This document shows, one piece after another, positions 42,185 through 52,374 of a DNA stretch of 64,000 nt. The notes under the pieces were generated by a model, which was given only the letters and a program-made list of their open reading frames with translations, was not told the DNA's origin and made no database searches. Origin of the DNA: Pelagibacterium lacus (GTDB lineage: Bacteria; Pseudomonadota; Alphaproteobacteria; Rhizobiales; Devosiaceae). The translations under genes were made by a program, and so were the position numbers. The DNA lies in contig NZ_QQNH01000005.1 of the NCBI RefSeq assembly GCF_003345525.1, forward strand, positions 62,001 to 126,000, written 5' to 3'. Numbering within the stretch: the first letter of the stretch is position 1; each line of letters starts with the position of its first letter.

Positions 42185-42267
42185 CGCGAAATCGAACCTT
42201 TTTGGTGTTCGGCAGAAAGGAACGCCCGAAGGCCGCAGGGGCCGCCGGGCGGGAGAATGGCGAGGGT

Positions 42268-43242
<975 letters not shown>

Positions 43243-43398
43243 CTATAGGTAAAGTGAAAATTTCCTCGCGCTCTCCTTAGACCCTGCGACCGAGCGACGC
43301 AAGTGAACCCTTCGTATAAGCACGGATAATCGGGCATTTGCCGTTTCCGGGGCCTCTAAATGGCGCCGGGCGCCCACTTGACGCGCGGGGAAACCGCG

Positions 43399-44547
43399 TC
43401 AGGAAGCCTGACCTGAATCGCCGCGCAGCTTCTGGGCGAGATAGTCGGCCGAACGCATCTCCTCGAGCCGCGACAGGCAGCGGGCGAATTCGAAGGCCGT
43501 CTTGTCGTCCTGGGCCAGGACGTCGAGCGGCGCGGCGAAGCTGGCCGCGAACTTGACCCCGCGATCATAGAGCGTGTCGATGAAGAGGATGAAGCGCTTG
43601 GCGGCGTCGGACCGGAGGCCCGAAAAGACCGGAACGTGATCGACCATCACCGTATGGAAGGCGTCGGCGATCTTGAGGTAATCGCGCGCCCCGAGCGGGC
43701 GGTCGCACAAATCGGCGAAGTCGAACCGCGCCACCCCCTTGGCCCGGGCCGGGATCTTGATGATGCGGCCCAGATTCTCCATGGCGTCGGGCCGCGCCTC
43801 GGCCCCGCCGGTGAGATGGGCGAACAGCGCATCCATCTCGGCATCGATCTCAGGGCCGGTGCCGAACTTATAGACGTCCTGCGGATCGAGCTTTTGGCGG
43901 CGGTAATCGGTCTCGGCATCGAGGTTGAACACCTCGGCATGGGCGGCGAGCAGGTCGATGAAGGGCAGGAAGAGCTGGCGGTTGAGCCCGTTCCAATAGA
44001 GCTTTTCGGGCGGGATGTTGGAGGTGGCGACCACCACCACCCCATCGGCAAAGAGGATTTCGAACAGGCGCTTCAACAGCATGGCGTCGGTGATGTCGGA
44101 GACGAAGAACTCGTCGAAGCACAACAGCCGCACCGAGCGGGTGATGGGGCGGGCCACGGCCGGAATGGGATCGCGCGCGCCCTTGGTGCCCGGATTGGCG
44201 GCGCGGAATTTGGCGATGCCCTCATGCACCTCGGCCATGAACTGGTGGAAATGCACCCGCCGCTTGGCGGCCACCGGCACCGAGCCGAAAAACAGGTCCA
44301 TGAGCATGGTCTTGCCCCGGCCCACATCGCCCCAGATATAGAGCCCCTTGGGAGCGGTGCGCTTGCGCCGGAACAGGGCGGCGATCACCGAGCCCGATTG
44401 CGCCTCGAGCGCCGCCAGCCCGTCGGCCACTTCCTGCAATTTCTCCACGGCCTGCTGCTGCGCCGGATCGGGCTTCACCCGGCCCGCCACGATCATGTCG
44501 GCATAGCGATCGAGGATCGCGCCGTCGCCCCCGCCCGTCGCGGTCAA
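43399..44547 (-). CDS. zapE: cell division protein ZapE (AFG1-like ATPase), 382 aa
   Basis: A P-loop ATPase. Walker A GDVGRGKTMLMDLFFG, HFHQFMAEVH, LCFDEFFVSDITDAMLLKRL (Walker B), ATSNIPPEKLYWNGLNRQLF and the arginine-containing C-terminus are characteristic of the AFG1/ZapE family, which modulates FtsZ in E. coli. The frame appears to start with TTG 44547. It precedes mdh, its usual neighbour in alphaproteobacteria. Confidence 0.94.
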   Translation of the reverse strand: MTATGGGDGAILDRYADMIVAGRVKPDPAQQQAVEKLQEVADGLAALEAQSGSVIAALFRRKRTAPKGLYIWGDVGRGKTMLMDLFFGSVPVAAKRRVHFHQFMAEVHEGIAKFRAANPGTKGARDPIPAVARPITRSVRLLCFDEFFVSDITDAMLLKRLFEILFADGVVVVATSNIPPEKLYWNGLNRQLFLPFIDLLAAHAEVFNLDAETDYRRQKLDPQDVYKFGTGPEIDAEMDALFAHLTGGAEARPDAMENLGRIIKIPARAKGVARFDFADLCDRPLGARDYLKIADAFHTVMVDHVPVFSGLRSDAAKRFILFIDTLYDRGVKFAASFAAPLDVLAQDDKTAFEFARCLSRLEEMRSADYLAQKLRGDSGQAS

Positions 44548-44608
44548 TGCGGCAGCCTGCCCGTGCCCATACCCACGCCCATGCGCCGCCCGGCCCCCGC
44601 GCCCATCT

Positions 44609-45214
44609 TCAGCCGACCAGGGAGATGGCCTGGCCGCCGGCCAGCGTGCCCACGAAGCGGTTGCCGCTTTTCAAGAGCGTGCCGATCAGCGCGTCGGATT
44701 CGTCATAGAGCTGGATCTGGTTGCCCAGGAGCTGCCAGGAGGTGACCGCGGCCAGCGTCGGTTCGGCGCAGGCCGGGGTGGAGGCGCGATAGCGGCCGGT
44801 GGCGCCCTTGGCGGTATAGGTGAGATTGAGCCGGCATTGCTCCGCACCGACCAGAATGGTCCAGCCGCCCAGAAGCTGCTCCATGGTGACGGCGCCCGAC
44901 AGATCGCGCCCGCCGGTGGTGTTGCCCGGGGCGCCGATGTCGTCGAGCATGAAGCCCGGCCCCGAGGCGATGGTGCCGCTGGCGCCGAGATCGGCGGTGT
45001 TGCTGGGGACGGTGGGGGTGGACACGGTGCCCGCTATGGGCGGCAGGTCGCCGGTCTGCACATTGCTGCTGGTGACCGGTGCGATGGGCGCCGGCTGGGC
45101 GGGCACGGCGATGGCGCGGCTGGGGGTCGAGACGCTGGGCGAGCAGGCCGCCAGCACCGCGGCGGCGGCAATCGCCAGGCCGGTGGTCGTCGATATGCGC
45201 AAAAGTCCAACCAT
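44609..45214 (-). CDS. lipoprotein with AprI/Inh (protease-inhibitor-like) domain, Omp19-like, 201 aa
   Basis: A lipoprotein: TM-like signal ending LAAC with the lipidated Cys24, a long low-complexity Ser/Thr/Pro region (25-110), then a small beta barrel (about 112-200) with LLGGWTILVGAEQCRLNLTY and VTSWQLLGNQIQLYDESDAL. The barrel matches the Inh/Omp19 type, with paired Cys C127 and C148. In Brucella, Omp19 inhibits proteases; for this protein the role is inference. Confidence 0.83.
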   Translation of the reverse strand: MVGLLRISTTTGLAIAAAAVLAACSPSVSTPSRAIAVPAQPAPIAPVTSSNVQTGDLPPIAGTVSTPTVPSNTADLGASGTIASGPGFMLDDIGAPGNTTGGRDLSGAVTMEQLLGGWTILVGAEQCRLNLTYTAKGATGRYRASTPACAEPTLAAVTSWQLLGNQIQLYDESDALIGTLLKSGNRFVGTLAGGQAISLVG

Positions 45215-45357
45215 GATGGCACTCCGGTCTCCCCGCGCCTTGCGGAACGAGGGGACGCCGCCTTTCGTTCCGTGCAGCGCCCGTTCTTATGGCGCCTGCG
45301 GCCCGGCATGGCAACCCCCGGGGGTGCGGCCAAGTCGGCCGGCGCTGGCGCCTGGCG

Positions 45358-45868
45358 CTCCACCCCTCCCCGTCAAGGGGAGGGTGATGCCGGGGGTTGG
45401 GGGTGGGAGCGGGCGAGGGTGTTGGTTGAGAGTCAGCGGCCCCCTCATCCGTCTCGGACCTGTCGGTCCGATCCACCTTCTCCCACGGGGGGAGAAGGGA
45501 AGAGGGGGCGGATGAAGGTGCTTCCGGCCCCACCCCACCCTTGATCCCTCCCCCTCAAGGGGAGGGAAAATGGGCGGCGGCTTTGGGGTGCCGATCGTTC
45601 CCCATCCACCAACCTGTCACCCTCCCCCTTGCGGGGAGGGGTTAGGGGTGGGGGTGCGAGCGAAAGCGAGCTCTGGGGAGGCAGAGGGTTTCCCAACAAC
45701 CTCAGTGCCCCCCTCATCCGACCGCTTCGCGGCCACCTTCTCCCACCAGGGGAGAAGGAAGGATTGGGCCAGCGTCGGGAAAAAACATCAGCGCTTACCA
45801 AGGGGTCCCCTTCTCCCCCGGTGGGAGAAGGTGGATCGGACCGGGAGGTCCGAGACGGATGAGGGGGG
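45358..45868. repeat. mosaic palindromic repeat cluster 1
   Basis: This fills most of the 685 bp between the Omp19-like gene and the next gene. It is built from units that recur elsewhere in the window: CTTCTCCCAC/GGGGAGAAGG hairpins joined to CCCTCATCCG, CCTCCCC..GGGGAGGG hairpins, and the block CTTGCGGGGAGGGGTTAGGG followed by GCGAGCGAAAGCGAGCTCT. One CTTCTCCC unit is inverted (45812-45868). No gene is supported. Confidence 0.85.
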
Positions 45869-45899
45869 GGCGCTGAGCCGGCCAATGATCCCCGGGCCG

Positions 45900-46133
45900 T
45901 CAGGGTTTTTGCGCCATGTCGTGGAGCAGGGCCTCGGCGAGGGGGCGGGCGTCGGTGGCTTCGGCGACCGGGACGGCGATGGCGAGGCCGCGGTCGGTCA
46001 GTCCCGAGCCGATGCCCGGAAGGCCGCCATCGGCGATGTCGCGCGGGGAAAAGCCATGCGCCTTGAGCGCCGCCACCATCAGCCGCGCCACGGATTCGCG
46101 CTCGACATACACAATGGTCTCGTAATCGGTCAT
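45900..46133 (-). CDS. small DUF2007-like hypothetical protein, 77 aa
   Basis: A short cytoplasmic protein starting MTDYETIVYVERESVARLMV, with AALKAHGFSPRDIADGGLPG and a C-terminal helix EALLHDMAQKP. The alternation of an N-terminal helix, a glycine turn and a strand resembles DUF2007/signal-transducing small proteins, but the match is by impression only. The larger open frame reading in from sdhB is a shadow; ATG 46133 is the likely start. It lies beyond the sdh terminator. Confidence 0.6.
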   Translation of the reverse strand: MTDYETIVYVERESVARLMVAALKAHGFSPRDIADGGLPGIGSGLTDRGLAIAVPVAEATDARPLAEALLHDMAQKP

Positions 46134-46152
46134 GGGCCTGGCTCCGGCAACG

Positions 46153-46182
46153 AAAAAGGGCCCGGGCAAGACCCCGGACCCT
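46153..46182 (-). terminator. Rho-independent terminator of sdhCDAB
   Basis: Minus strand: AGGGTCCGGG and CCCGGGCCCT pair (one G-U) around a 6-nt loop and are followed by TTTT. It starts 25 bp past the sdhB stop. Confidence 0.85.
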
Positions 46183-46207
46183 CTCAACGTACCAGAAGCA
46201 ACGGGGT

Positions 46208-46993
46208 TCACGCCACCTTGCGCTCGACCATCATCTTCTTGATCTCGGCGATGGCCTTGGCCGGGTTGAGCCCCTTGGGGCAGACCTTGGCGCAGTTCAT
46301 GATGGTGTGGCAGCGATAGAGCTTGAACGGGTCCTCGAGAGTGTCGAGCCGCTCGCTGGTCGCCTCGTCGCGGCTGTCGATCAGCCAGCGATAGGCCTGC
46401 AGCAATACGGCCGGCCCGAGATATTTCTCCCCGTTCCACCAATAGGAGGGGCAGGAGGTCGAGCAGCAGGCACACAGGATGCACTCATAGAGCCCGTCGA
46501 GCTTGGCCCGGTCCTCACGGCTCTGGCGCCATTCGGTCTCGGGAGTGGGCGATTTGGTCTGCAGCCAGGGCTCGACCGATTTGTGCTGCTCGTAAAAGGT
46601 CGAAAGGTCGGGGACGAGGTCCTTGACCACCGGCATGTGCGGCAGGGGATAGACCTTGATGGGGCCCTTCGAGACCTCGTCCATGCCCTTGGTGCAGGCC
46701 AGCGTGTTGGCGCCGTCGATATTCATGGCGCAGGAGCCGCAGATCCCCTCGCGGCACGAGCGGCGCAGGGTGAGGGTGGGGTCGATATTGTTCTTGATCC
46801 ACAACAGCCCGTCGAGGATCATCGGCCCGCAATCGTCGAGATCGACGAAATAGGTGTCGATGCGCGGGTTTTCCTGGGTGTCCGGATCGTAGCGATAGAC
46901 CCGGTATTCGCGCAGATTGGTCGCGCCCTCGGGCCGGGGCCAGGTCTTGCCGGGTTTCGGACGCGAGCGCTTGTCGAGAATGAGTTCGGCCAT
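46208..46993 (-). CDS. sdhB: succinate dehydrogenase iron-sulfur subunit, 261 aa
   Basis: Carries the three Fe-S clusters of complex II. [2Fe-2S]: [16 protein letters not shown]; [4Fe-4S]: [16 protein letters not shown]; [3Fe-4S]: [17 protein letters not shown]. 12 bp after sdhA and last in sdhCDAB. Confidence 0.98.
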   Translation of the reverse strand: MAELILDKRSRPKPGKTWPRPEGATNLREYRVYRYDPDTQENPRIDTYFVDLDDCGPMILDGLLWIKNNIDPTLTLRRSCREGICGSCAMNIDGANTLACTKGMDEVSKGPIKVYPLPHMPVVKDLVPDLSTFYEQHKSVEPWLQTKSPTPETEWRQSREDRAKLDGLYECILCACCSTSCPSYWWNGEKYLGPAVLLQAYRWLIDSRDEATSERLDTLEDPFKLYRCHTIMNCAKVCPKGLNPAKAIAEIKKMMVERKVA

Positions 46994-47005
46994 GTCCCGG
47001 TCTCC

Positions 47006-48805
47006 TTAGTAAACGCGCGCCTTGGGGGCGATCTTGGCCAGGTCGATCCCGTCGGTCAGAGGGTCCACATGCACGGGGCGGTAGTCGAGGGTCACCATGC
47101 CGGCCTCGTCCACCCAGGACAGGGTGTGCTTGCGCCAGTTGGCATCGTCGCGCTCGGCGAAATCCTCGCGCGCATGGGCGCCGCGGCTCTCCTTGCGCGC
47201 CTCGGCGCCATAGACCGTGGTGATGGCGTTGGCCATGAGATTTTCCAGTTCCAGCGTCTCCACCAGATCCGAATTCCAGATCAGCGAACGGTCGGTGACC
47301 TTGATGTCCGCCATGTCGCCCCAGATCTCGGAGATGCGGCGGCAGCCCGCTTCCAGCGTCTCCTGGGTGCGGAACACGGCGGCGTCCTCCTGCATGGCGC
47401 GCTGCATCTTGTCGCGCAGCTTGGCGGTGGGGATGGCGCCATTGGCGTTGCGCAGCCGGTCGAAGCGCGAGAGGATCTTGTCCTCGGCGGCCGCATTGGC
47501 CTCGGGGATGGGGGAGGCGCGGTCGATGATCTCGCCGGCCCTTATGGCGGCGGCGCGGCCGAACACCACGAGGTCGATGAGCGAATTGGAGCCCAGCCGG
47601 TTGGCCCCGTGCACCGAGGCGCAGCCCGCCTCGCCCACCGCCATCAGCCCCGGAACGGTGGCGTCGGGGCCGCCATTGCGCGGATCGATCGCCTCGCCCC
47701 AATAGGTGGTGGGAATGCCGCCCATATTGTAATGCACGGTGGGGATGACCGGGATCGGCTCGCGGGTAAGATCGACCCCGGCGAAGATCTTGGCCGATTC
47801 GGAAATGCCCGGCAGGCGCTCATGCAGCACGGCCGGATCGAGATGGTCGAGATGGAGGAAGATGTGGTCGCCCTTGGGCCCGACCCCGCGCCCCTCGCGA
47901 ATCTCCAGCGTCATGCAGCGGGAAACCACGTCGCGGCTGGCCAGGTCCTTGGCGTTGGGGGCGTAGCGCTCCATGAAGCGCTCCCCTTCGGAATTGACCA
48001 GATAGCCGCCCTCGCCGCGCGCCCCCTCGGTGATCAGGCACCCCGAGCCATAGATGCCGGTGGGGTGGAACTGCACGAACTCCATGTCCTGCAGGGGCAG
48101 GCCGGCCCGGGCCGCCATGCCGTTGCCGTCGCCGGTGCAGGTATGGGCCGAGGTGGCCGAGAAATAGGCGCGGCCATAGCCGCCGGTGGCCAGCACCACC
48201 ATCTTGGCGCGGAAGCGGTGCAGCGTGCCGTCATCGAGCTTCCAGGCGATCACCCCCTGGCAGACCCCGTCATCGCTCATCAACAGGTCGATGGCGAAAT
48301 ATTCGACGAAGAACTCGGCATTGTGGCGCAGGGACTGGCCGTAAAGCGTATGGAGGATGGCATGGCCGGTGCGGTCGGCCGCCGCGCAGGTGCGCTGCAC
48401 CGGGGGGCCGTCGCCGTAATTCTGCATATGCCCGCCGAACGGGCGCTGATAGATCTTGCCCTCTTCGGTGCGCGAGAAGGGCACGCCGTAATGCTCGAGC
48501 TCGTAGACCGCCTGCGGCGCCTCGCGGGCCAGATATTCCATGGCGTCGTTGTCGCCCAGCCAGTCCGAGCCCTTGACGGTGTCGTACATGTGCCACTGCC
48601 AGCTGTCGGGCCCCATATTGGACAGCGAGGCGGCGATACCCCCCTGGGCGGCGACCGTGTGGCTGCGGGTGGGGAAGACCTTGGTGACGCAGGCGGTTTT
48701 GAACCCCTGTTCGGCCATGCCGAGCGTGGCGCGAAGCCCGGCGCCCCCGGCGCCGACCACCACGACGTCATAGGCGTGGTCGATGATTGAGTAAGCCGAA
48801 GCCAT
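47006..48805 (-). CDS. sdhA: succinate dehydrogenase flavoprotein subunit, 599 aa
   Basis: Oxidises succinate to fumarate. FAD motif [20 protein letters not shown]; covalent-FAD His in [20 protein letters not shown]; substrate-site [19 protein letters not shown] and the C-terminal [12 protein letters not shown]. 6 bp after sdhD. Confidence 0.98.
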   Translation of the reverse strand: MASAYSIIDHAYDVVVVGAGGAGLRATLGMAEQGFKTACVTKVFPTRSHTVAAQGGIAASLSNMGPDSWQWHMYDTVKGSDWLGDNDAMEYLAREAPQAVYELEHYGVPFSRTEEGKIYQRPFGGHMQNYGDGPPVQRTCAAADRTGHAILHTLYGQSLRHNAEFFVEYFAIDLLMSDDGVCQGVIAWKLDDGTLHRFRAKMVVLATGGYGRAYFSATSAHTCTGDGNGMAARAGLPLQDMEFVQFHPTGIYGSGCLITEGARGEGGYLVNSEGERFMERYAPNAKDLASRDVVSRCMTLEIREGRGVGPKGDHIFLHLDHLDPAVLHERLPGISESAKIFAGVDLTREPIPVIPTVHYNMGGIPTTYWGEAIDPRNGGPDATVPGLMAVGEAGCASVHGANRLGSNSLIDLVVFGRAAAIRAGEIIDRASPIPEANAAAEDKILSRFDRLRNANGAIPTAKLRDKMQRAMQEDAAVFRTQETLEAGCRRISEIWGDMADIKVTDRSLIWNSDLVETLELENLMANAITTVYGAEARKESRGAHAREDFAERDDANWRKHTLSWVDEAGMVTLDYRPVHVDPLTDGIDLAKIAPKARVY

Positions 48806-48811
48806 GAACAG

Positions 48812-49162
48812 CTAACCTCCGAAGGCGAGGGCGAGCACCGAGACCAGCGCGATGGCGCCGATCAGGATGGTGAAGACGGTATTGGCGGTCTTGGCCAGGG
48901 AATGGGTGCGCGGCTCGTGGATGTAATCCTCGATGATCTCGTACATGCCGATGCGCATATGCACCAGCGCCGCGCCGATCAGCACCAGCGCCAGGACGGC
49001 GACCACGGGATTGGCGAAGGTGGCGGCCATTTCGGCCCGCGTCGCCCCGGCCAGGGTGACCACCAGCCAGATCAAAAAGCCCACGAACACGATGTTGATG
49101 ATCCCCGTCACCCGCTGGCGGATGAAGGTGCCGGTGCCCTTTTCGGCCGGATGGGTCTTCAT
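48812..49162 (-). CDS. sdhD: succinate dehydrogenase membrane anchor SdhD, 116 aa
   Basis: Three TM helices (about 21-41, 50-72 and 92-114) with the heme/quinone region HMRIGMYEIIEDYIHEP, a strong alphaproteobacterial SdhD signature. The longer frame reaching 49624 runs through sdhC in another frame and is not used; ATG 49162 gives the family N-terminus. 11 bp after sdhC. Confidence 0.95.
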   Translation of the reverse strand: MKTHPAEKGTGTFIRQRVTGIINIVFVGFLIWLVVTLAGATRAEMAATFANPVVAVLALVLIGAALVHMRIGMYEIIEDYIHEPRTHSLAKTANTVFTILIGAIALVSVLALAFGG

Positions 49163-49173
49163 GGCGTCCCTCC

Positions 49174-49557
49174 TCACAACCAGACGAACACCGCCCACAC
49201 GACGAGCGTGGCGGCGATGGAGAAAACCAGGGTGGCGAGGGTGATGATCTCGCGCTCGGCGGGCCCGAAGGCGGCGCCGGTGTCCCAGACGAAATGCTTG
49301 ATGCCCCCGGCCATGTGGTGGAACAGGGTCCAGGTGTAGAGGAACAGCCCGATCTGGATGATCGGATGGCCGAAAAAGCCCTGCACGGCGGCCAACTGCT
49401 CCTGACCCAGCGCCGCCGCCCCCAGCCAGAGGACGAACAGGATGGTCCCCAGATAGAGCCCCACGCCCAGGATGCGGTGCAGGATGGAAAGCGTCATGGT
49501 GAGGGTGAAGCGCCAGACCGACAGATGCGGCGAGGTGGGTCGAAACGATTGCGCCAT
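49174..49557 (-). CDS. sdhC: succinate dehydrogenase cytochrome b556 subunit SdhC, 127 aa
   Basis: Membrane anchor with heme ligand His. It starts MAQSFRPTSPHLSVWRFTLT; SILHRILGVGLYLG is the quinone-site helix and LFHHMAGGIKHFVWD holds the heme His (H80/H81). ATG 49557 gives the family N-terminus, although the frame is open to 49635. First gene of sdhCDAB. Confidence 0.95.
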   Translation of the reverse strand: MAQSFRPTSPHLSVWRFTLTMTLSILHRILGVGLYLGTILFVLWLGAAALGQEQLAAVQGFFGHPIIQIGLFLYTWTLFHHMAGGIKHFVWDTGAAFGPAEREIITLATLVFSIAATLVVWAVFVWL

Positions 49558-49711
49558 AAAAAGCTGCCCCGGTGGCGGCCGCCTGGCAGGAGGCGGACGG
49601 GTGATGCCGGATGCCCGGCGACAAACTTGCGCCAACTTCTAATCACGCTTTACCCATTCGTCAAAGGGCTGTGCTTACGTCTTTGGTCGGAAAATGCCCC
49701 GCGCCAAGCCG

Positions 49712-49732
49712 CTAAAATACTGAGTTTTATAG
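49712..49732. promoter_or_regulatory. 21-bp imperfect palindrome in the sdhC/NUDIX intergenic region
   Basis: CTAAAATACTGAGTTTTATA then G: eight of ten arm positions pair around the central G. It lies in the only AT-rich stretch upstream of sdhC, 155 bp before its start and about 80 bp before the divergent NUDIX gene. Candidate operator for an iron- or redox-responsive regulator; no known box matched with confidence. Confidence 0.45.
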
Positions 49733-49809
49733 TCATATTTATCTGGCCGGCCTTGACCGAGGAGCGTAAGTGACGGCAAGTCCAAAGAAATGTCAGAGAG
49801 GTTTACCTA

Positions 49810-50409
49810 GTGGGTAAAGCAAGGCGCATGGCGCGGCCGGAGGCCACGCTCACCGGCAAAAAAATCCTGGCGCGGGACTGGGGTACCCTCAGCCGCTACG
49901 AGTTGACCGTCCCCCATAGCGGCGGCGGCGCCCAGGCGCTGGTGCGCGAGGTCTACGACCACGGCAGCGCCGCGGCGGTGCTGCTGCTCGATTGCCGGTG
50001 CCGGGTGATGACCCTGGTGCGCCAGTTCCGCCTGCCGGCCCAGCTCAATGGCGATGCGGGCTGGATGCTCGAAGTATGCGCCGGGCTGCTCGACGGCGAC
50101 GATCCCGAGACCAGCGCCCACAAGGAGGCGCTGGAGGAAACCGGCATCGCCCCGCACCGGCTCGACTTCGCCTTCGCGCTCTATGCCAGCCCCGGCTCGC
50201 TGACCGAGAAGGTCTCGTGCTTTCTCGGCTTTTACGGCGCGGCCGACCGGCAGGGCCCGGGTGGCGGCATCGGCCATGAGGGCGAGGATATCGAGATCGT
50301 GGCCGTTGGGTTTGACGACGCGCTGGATCTGATCGCCTCGGGCGCGATCATCGACGCCAAGACCGTGGCACTGATCCAGCACGCCGCGCTGAGGGGCCAT
50401 CTCGGCTGA
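49810..50409 (+). CDS. NUDIX hydrolase (NudK-like ADP-ribose/GDP-mannose pyrophosphatase), 199 aa
   Basis: Cleaves nucleoside diphosphates linked to a sugar. The Nudix box GLLDGDDPETSAHKEALEET is close to canonical, with Asp for the first Glu and Lys for Arg. VREVYDHGSAAAVLLLDCRC and VRQFRLPAQLNGD are typical of the NudK/ADPRase branch. GTG 49810 has AGAGAGG upstream; ATG 49828 is the alternative. Divergent from sdhC. Confidence 0.87.
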   Translation: MGKARRMARPEATLTGKKILARDWGTLSRYELTVPHSGGGAQALVREVYDHGSAAAVLLLDCRCRVMTLVRQFRLPAQLNGDAGWMLEVCAGLLDGDDPETSAHKEALEETGIAPHRLDFAFALYASPGSLTEKVSCFLGFYGAADRQGPGGGIGHEGEDIEIVAVGFDDALDLIASGAIIDAKTVALIQHAALRGHLG

Positions 50410-50439
50410 GCGTGGCAGGCGTTGCGATGCCGGCTGACG

Positions 50440-50792
50440 CCGGCACCCCCACCCTCAGTCCCTCCCCTCAAGGGGGAGGGAAGTTGGGCAGTGCGGAGGG
50501 CGAGGGTGGTGAAAGATTGGCGCGAGGGAGGAAAATGGGCAGGAAGCAGCCGCACCAGAGGATCTCCCTCCCCTTGACGGGGAGGGGTTAGGAGTGGGGT
50601 GGAGCTAGGGGCGCAATCGCTGGTATGGGCGCGTTTGGCAAGCTCAGCGCCCCCTCATCCGACCGCTTCGCGGCCACCTTCTCCCACCAGGGGAGAAGGA
50701 AAGCTCGGCGCTGGCCACACGGGCCCCTTCTCCCCTGGTGGGAGACGGTGGATCGGACCGAAAGGTCCGAGACGGATGAGGGGGGCGCTGAG
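50440..50792. repeat. mosaic palindromic repeat cluster 2
   Basis: This fills most of the 490 bp between the NUDIX and VOC genes. It contains CCCTCAAGGGGGAGGG-type and CCCTTGACGGGGAGGG hairpins, then the CCCTCATCCGACCGCTTCGC unit with CTTCTCCCACCAGGGGAGAA, and an inverted CTTCTCCC unit ending in CCGAGACGGATGAGGG. No coding sequence is supported. Confidence 0.83.
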
Positions 50793-50899
50793 CTTCAGCA
50801 CGCATCCAGGGCCAGCGGGCCGCACACCATCGGCAATGCTTGCAACCGGAAGGGTCTGACGCGCATTGTTGGTAGAGCGCGTCAAGGGAGGAGGCATCG

Positions 50900-51316
50900 A
50901 TGGAATTTCATACCGGGCGGCTGGTCGACCATATCCATTTGCGGGTGGCCGACCTCGAAAAAAGCCGCGGCTTCTACCGTGCCGTGCTGGCGGTGCTCGG
51001 CAAGGGCTTCGCCTATGACGGGCCAAAAGCCTTCCAGGCGGACGAACTCTATGTCGACACGGCGACCGATTACGTGACCCGGGTGCATCTGGCCTTCCAG
51101 GCCGAGGACCCGGCCATGGTGAGGGCGTTCCACGCGGCGGCGCTGGCGGCGGGGGGAAGCGACAATGGCGCGCCCGGCGAGCGGCCCTACCATCCCGGCT
51201 ATTACGCGGCCTTCGTCCTCGACCCGGACGGCAACAATATCGAAGCGGTGTGGCACGGGCCCTCGACCCGCTCGGCCGATTCGGTGGTGATCACCCCGAC
51301 CGGCGGGCAGGTGTGA
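50900..51316 (+). CDS. VOC-family (glyoxalase/bleomycin-resistance-like) protein, 138 aa
   Basis: A small metal-dependent fold with two beta-alpha-beta-beta-beta modules. VDHIHLRVADLEKSRGFYRA carries the first metal His; AAFVLDPDGNNIEAVWHG carries the Glu near the C-terminus. GGAGG lies before ATG 50900. Substrate unknown; such genes are often stand-alone. Confidence 0.87.
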   Translation: MEFHTGRLVDHIHLRVADLEKSRGFYRAVLAVLGKGFAYDGPKAFQADELYVDTATDYVTRVHLAFQAEDPAMVRAFHAAALAAGGSDNGAPGERPYHPGYYAAFVLDPDGNNIEAVWHGPSTRSADSVVITPTGGQV

Positions 51317-51323
51317 CCCCCGC

Positions 51324-51533
51324 TCAGACGTAGTCGGTGAGCTTTTTGTCCGGATCATAGGCCTGGTCGGCCACGTCCCGCGTCACCGCCTGCCCGCAGC
51401 GCATCTTGCCGGCCACCGCATCGAACACGTAATGGGGCTCGCCATAGAGCAGCCAGCCTTCCGACAGCGCCTTGGTCACCTTGTGGCAGAAGCTCGAATC
51501 GTCGTCGCCGGACAAAAACCGATAGATTACCAT
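51324..51533 (-). CDS. DUF1737 domain protein, 69 aa
   Basis: Starts MVIYRFLSGDDDSSFCHKVT, then LSEGWLLYGEPHYVFDAVAG, MRCGQAVTRDV and YDPDKKLTDYV, all typical of the DUF1737 family (function unknown). ATG 51533 has AGGA upstream; the longer frame to 51734 is a shadow. It is convergent with the VOC gene, 7 bp away. Confidence 0.85.
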   Translation of the reverse strand: MVIYRFLSGDDDSSFCHKVTKALSEGWLLYGEPHYVFDAVAGKMRCGQAVTRDVADQAYDPDKKLTDYV

Positions 51534-51732
51534 GATGGAGGTCCTAAAAAGAGATCGGGGCACCGGCAGCACATCGCCGCGCGGTTTTTTCACCATAGCA
51601 ATTGATCTTGAGCGCGTCAGACGGTAATCGCCAAGGGGTGATGCGCGGCCGATGGGGTCCCGACGGCATCGGACGATCGGTCCCGATCTTGTCCGGCTGC
51701 GCCATCGCCCCAACAACCGGACCCGCTTGACC

Positions 51733-52374
51733 ATGGCCGAATCGTTCCCCGCCTTTCTCCTCGATGGCTACCGCAGTTTCATGGCGGGGCCCTATGTCGA
51801 GGAGCGGGACCGCTACCGCAACCTGGCGGAAAACGGCCAGCACCCCACCACCATGGTGATCGCCTGCTGCGACTCGCGCTCGGCCCCCGAGACCATTTTC
51901 GACTGCGGGCCGGGGCAATTGTTCGTCATGCGCAACGTCGCCAACCTGGTGCCGCCCTTCGGGCCCGACGCCGCCTATCACGGCACCTCGTCGGCCATCG
52001 AATTCGCGGTGATCCATCTTGAAGTCGAGCACATCGTGGTGATGGGCCATGGGCGCTGCGGCGGCATTGCCGGAGCGCTGGCCACGGCGGCCGGGCACGC
52101 CCCCGAGGGCGATTTCATCGGCAACTGGCTAACCATGATCAAGGACGTGGCCGGCAAGGTGGAGGCCAATTCGCTGATGACCCAGACCGAGCAGCAGACC
52201 GCGCTCGAACGCATCGTCATCCGCCAGTCGCTGGGCAATCTGCTCACCTTCCCCTTCGTCAAGGAGCGGGTCGACGCCGGGCGGCTGTCGCTGCACGGCG
52301 CCTGGTTCGACATCTCGACCGGCGAATTGTGGACCATGAACGGGGACAGCGGCGACTTTATCCGCCCGGATTGA
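51733..52374 (+). CDS. beta-carbonic anhydrase, 213 aa
   Basis: Interconverts CO2 and bicarbonate. Zn ligands Cys45 and Asp47 (CCDSR), His106 and Cys109 (HGRCGG). FIGNWLTMIKDVAGKV, TEQQTALERIVIRQSLGNLL and LHGAWFDISTGEL are family blocks. ATG 51733 fits the family N-terminus. Its 3' end overlaps the convergent EamA gene by 17 bp. Confidence 0.94.
   Translation: MAESFPAFLLDGYRSFMAGPYVEERDRYRNLAENGQHPTTMVIACCDSRSAPETIFDCGPGQLFVMRNVANLVPPFGPDAAYHGTSSAIEFAVIHLEVEHIVVMGHGRCGGIAGALATAAGHAPEGDFIGNWLTMIKDVAGKVEANSLMTQTEQQTALERIVIRQSLGNLLTFPFVKERVDAGRLSLHGAWFDISTGELWTMNGDSGDFIRPD

Noticed and set aside
44703-45544. Open frames running through repeat cluster 1
   Set aside because: Pro/Arg/Ser-rich translation of repeats; no start context or conserved domain.
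45358-45868. Regular repeats considered as a CRISPR array
   Set aside because: Units are of unequal length, palindromic, in both orientations and without uniform spacers; no cas genes nearby.
46307-48790. 827-codon open frame antisense to sdhB and sdhA
   Set aside because: Shadow of two certain genes.
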